Assembly: GCF_900166585.1 (NCBI RefSeq)
Contig: NZ_FVZC01000002.1
Location: 1 to 17,786 of the forward strand
DNA from: Mesobacillus jeotgali
Lineage (GTDB): Bacteria; Bacillota; Bacilli; Bacillales; Cytobacillaceae
Length of the DNA stretch: 17,786 bases
Direction: 5' to 3'
Shown here: positions 17,154-17,786 of the stretch, in pieces
Numbering within the stretch: position 1 is the first letter of the stretch
Layout of the letters: every line of letters starts with the position of its first letter
Notes under the pieces: generated by a model
Told to the model about the DNA's origin: nothing
Database searches by the model: none
Seen by the model: only the letters and a program-made list of their open reading frames with translations
Made by a program: the position numbers and the translations under genes

Positions 17154-17417
17154 ATGGATCCTGTAGTTGTCATATCGGTCTTGGGGGGATTAATCCTTTT
17201 GCTGCTCATTATAGGTGCACCCACAAAGCCGCTTCGCTTTATTGGGCAGAGCGTGGTGAAAATCCTGATTGGAGCCATCTTTTTATTTTTTCTGAATGCT
17301 TTCGGAACCAGCTTCGGAATCTACGTGCCAATCAACATTGCAACCGCAGCAGTCTCCGGATTGCTGGGGATACCTGGTGTATTCGCTCTTGTTGCAATTC
17401 AGACTTGGATTATATAA
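17154..17417 (+). CDS. bofA: Inhibitor of pro-sigma-K processing BofA
   Basis: BofA sits in the outer forespore membrane and, with SpoIVFA, holds the intramembrane protease SpoIVFB inactive until the forespore signals, delaying sigma-K activation. The start is ATG 17154 behind AAGGAGG, giving 87 residues, the B. subtilis length. The open frame upstream to 17106 runs through the inverted repeat and is not used. Membrane segments are visible at about residues 4-21 and 33-50, and the C-terminal half (GLLGIPGVFALVAIQTWII) is also hydrophobic. Asn48, Asn61 and Thr64, reported as important in B. subtilis BofA, are kept. Position 57, His in B. subtilis, is Tyr here. Confidence 0.95.
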   Translation: MDPVVVISVLGGLILLLLIIGAPTKPLRFIGQSVVKILIGAIFLFFLNAFGTSFGIYVPINIATAAVSGLLGIPGVFALVAIQTWII

Positions 17418-17425
17418 TGTATGGA

Positions 17426-17452
17426 CGCCGCTTCCAGAAGAAGCGGCGCTTT
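17426..17452 (+). terminator. Intrinsic terminator after bofA
   Basis: CGCCGCTTC (17426-17434) pairs perfectly with GAAGCGGCG (17440-17448) around a 5-nt loop; the following tract (CTTTATTGTTT) is T-rich but interrupted. It isolates bofA from the rRNA promoters. Confidence 0.82.
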
Positions 17453-17518
17453 ATTGTTTCAGAAGAGTCCTTCACGGGATAGTGCAGGGTATATTCAAAA
17501 AAACTTTGCGAAAAGCTA

Positions 17519-17547
17519 TTGACCAGGCATGGAGAACTTGTTATTAT
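17519..17547 (+). promoter_or_regulatory. rRNA operon promoter P1
   Basis: TTGACC (17519-17524), 17-bp spacer, TATTAT (17542-17547). An A/T-rich stretch (AAAAAAACTTTGCGAAAAG) directly upstream could act as an UP element. It is the first of two promoters ahead of the 16S gene. Confidence 0.85.
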
Positions 17548-17595
17548 ATTAAACGTTGCTGTTGAACAGCCGTTAATAACTTTTAAAAAAAGATG

Positions 17596-17624
17596 TTGAC
17601 GAAACAATGGCAGCATGGTATATT
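17596..17624 (+). promoter_or_regulatory. rRNA operon promoter P2
   Basis: TTGACG (17596-17601), 17-bp spacer, TATATT (17619-17624) with a TGG extension just upstream of the -10. A TTTTAAAAAAAGA stretch before the -35 resembles an UP element. It lies 77 bp downstream of P1, the tandem layout usual for Bacillus rRNA operons; the start would be near 17631, at or next to a G. Confidence 0.87.
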
Positions 17625-17630
17625 ATTTAA

Positions 17631-17767
17631 GTCGCCTACGGGAGACGTTAACAAATTGCTCTTTGAAAACTAAACAAACAAGCGTCAACAAACAATAAAT
17701 TATTCATGGCTTCTATTATAGAAGAACATGAGCCAACGTTTTAACTTATGAGCTAACTCATAACTCT
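17631..17767 (+). promoter_or_regulatory. rRNA leader with boxB-like hairpin, boxA and processing stems
   Basis: GTCGCC-TACG-GGAGAC (17631-17646) forms a boxB-like hairpin with one G-A mismatch. TGCTCTTTGA (17657-17666) matches the boxA antitermination signal read by NusB/NusE. Further on, CTTCTA/TAGAAG (17710-17724) and TTATGAG/CTCATAA (17746-17763) fold as short stems just before the 16S 5' end, probably part of the processing region. Antitermination and RNase III roles are inferred from other rRNA operons. Confidence 0.78.
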
Positions 17768-17786
17768 TTTTTGGAGAGTTTGATCC
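17768..17786 (+). rRNA. rrs: 16S ribosomal RNA, first bases only (cut by window end)
   Basis: The universal 16S start AGAGTTTGATCC occupies the last 12 bases (17775-17786). Counting back by the usual seven bases puts the mature 5' end at about 17768. The gene belongs to a second rRNA operon in the same orientation as the one ending at the left edge. Confidence 0.95.

Overview
The window is a core-chromosome segment of a spore-forming member of the Bacillaceae. It runs from the 3' part of a 5S rRNA gene to the first bases of a 16S rRNA gene, so it is the complete interval between two rRNA operons that point the same way. Gene content and order match the origin-proximal Bacillus subtilis block between rrnO and rrnA: yaaC, guaB, dacA, pdxS, pdxT, serS, tRNA-Ser, dck/dgk, yaaH, yaaI, tadA, scr, dnaX, yaaK, recR, yaaL, bofA. 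The proteins are clearly diverged from my memory of the B. subtilis ones, and the intergenic repeats are different, so this is a related genus or species and not B. subtilis itself.

Layout. 1-126: 5S tail and terminator. 253-1032: a noncoding tandem array with an exact 52-bp period. 1126-2358 (minus strand): an unlisted 41-aa ORF with its own terminator, then yaaC. 2408-5511: guaB (GMP synthesis) and dacA (PBP5-type carboxypeptidase), each with terminators. 5621-7103: pdxS-pdxT (PLP synthase). 7150-8727: a serine T-box riboswitch and serS, followed by a tRNA-Ser(UGA) gene with its own promoter. 9068-9582: a second tandem array with a 51/52-bp period and unrelated sequence. 9620-13065 (minus strand): the overlapping dgk-dck pair, yaaH with a sigma-E-like promoter, and yaaI. 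13157-17417 (plus strand): tadA, the SRP RNA gene scr, dnaX-yaaK-recR-yaaL, and bofA. 17519-17786: tandem rRNA promoters, a boxA/boxB-like leader and the 16S start.

Functionally this is housekeeping: nucleotide supply (guaB, dck, dgk), cofactor synthesis (pdxST), translation (serS, tRNA-Ser, tadA, rRNA), protein targeting (scr), replication and repair (dnaX, recR, yaaK), cell wall (dacA), and sporulation/germination (yaaH, bofA). I see no mobile element, phage, defence island or CRISPR array.

I did not find an undescribed multi-gene system. The least explained features are the two unrelated noncoding arrays. They share a period close to five helical turns, and each lies just downstream of a stable-RNA gene; the first has inverted-repeat axes every 26 bp. 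Smaller oddities are a RecR lacking the fourth zinc-finger cysteine, a BofA with Tyr at the position of B. subtilis His57, and a tRNA-Ser with a U discriminator beside a T-box that appears tuned to a G-discriminator tRNA. Five genes (yaaC, dacA, serS, dgk, dnaX) appear to use GTG or TTG starts.
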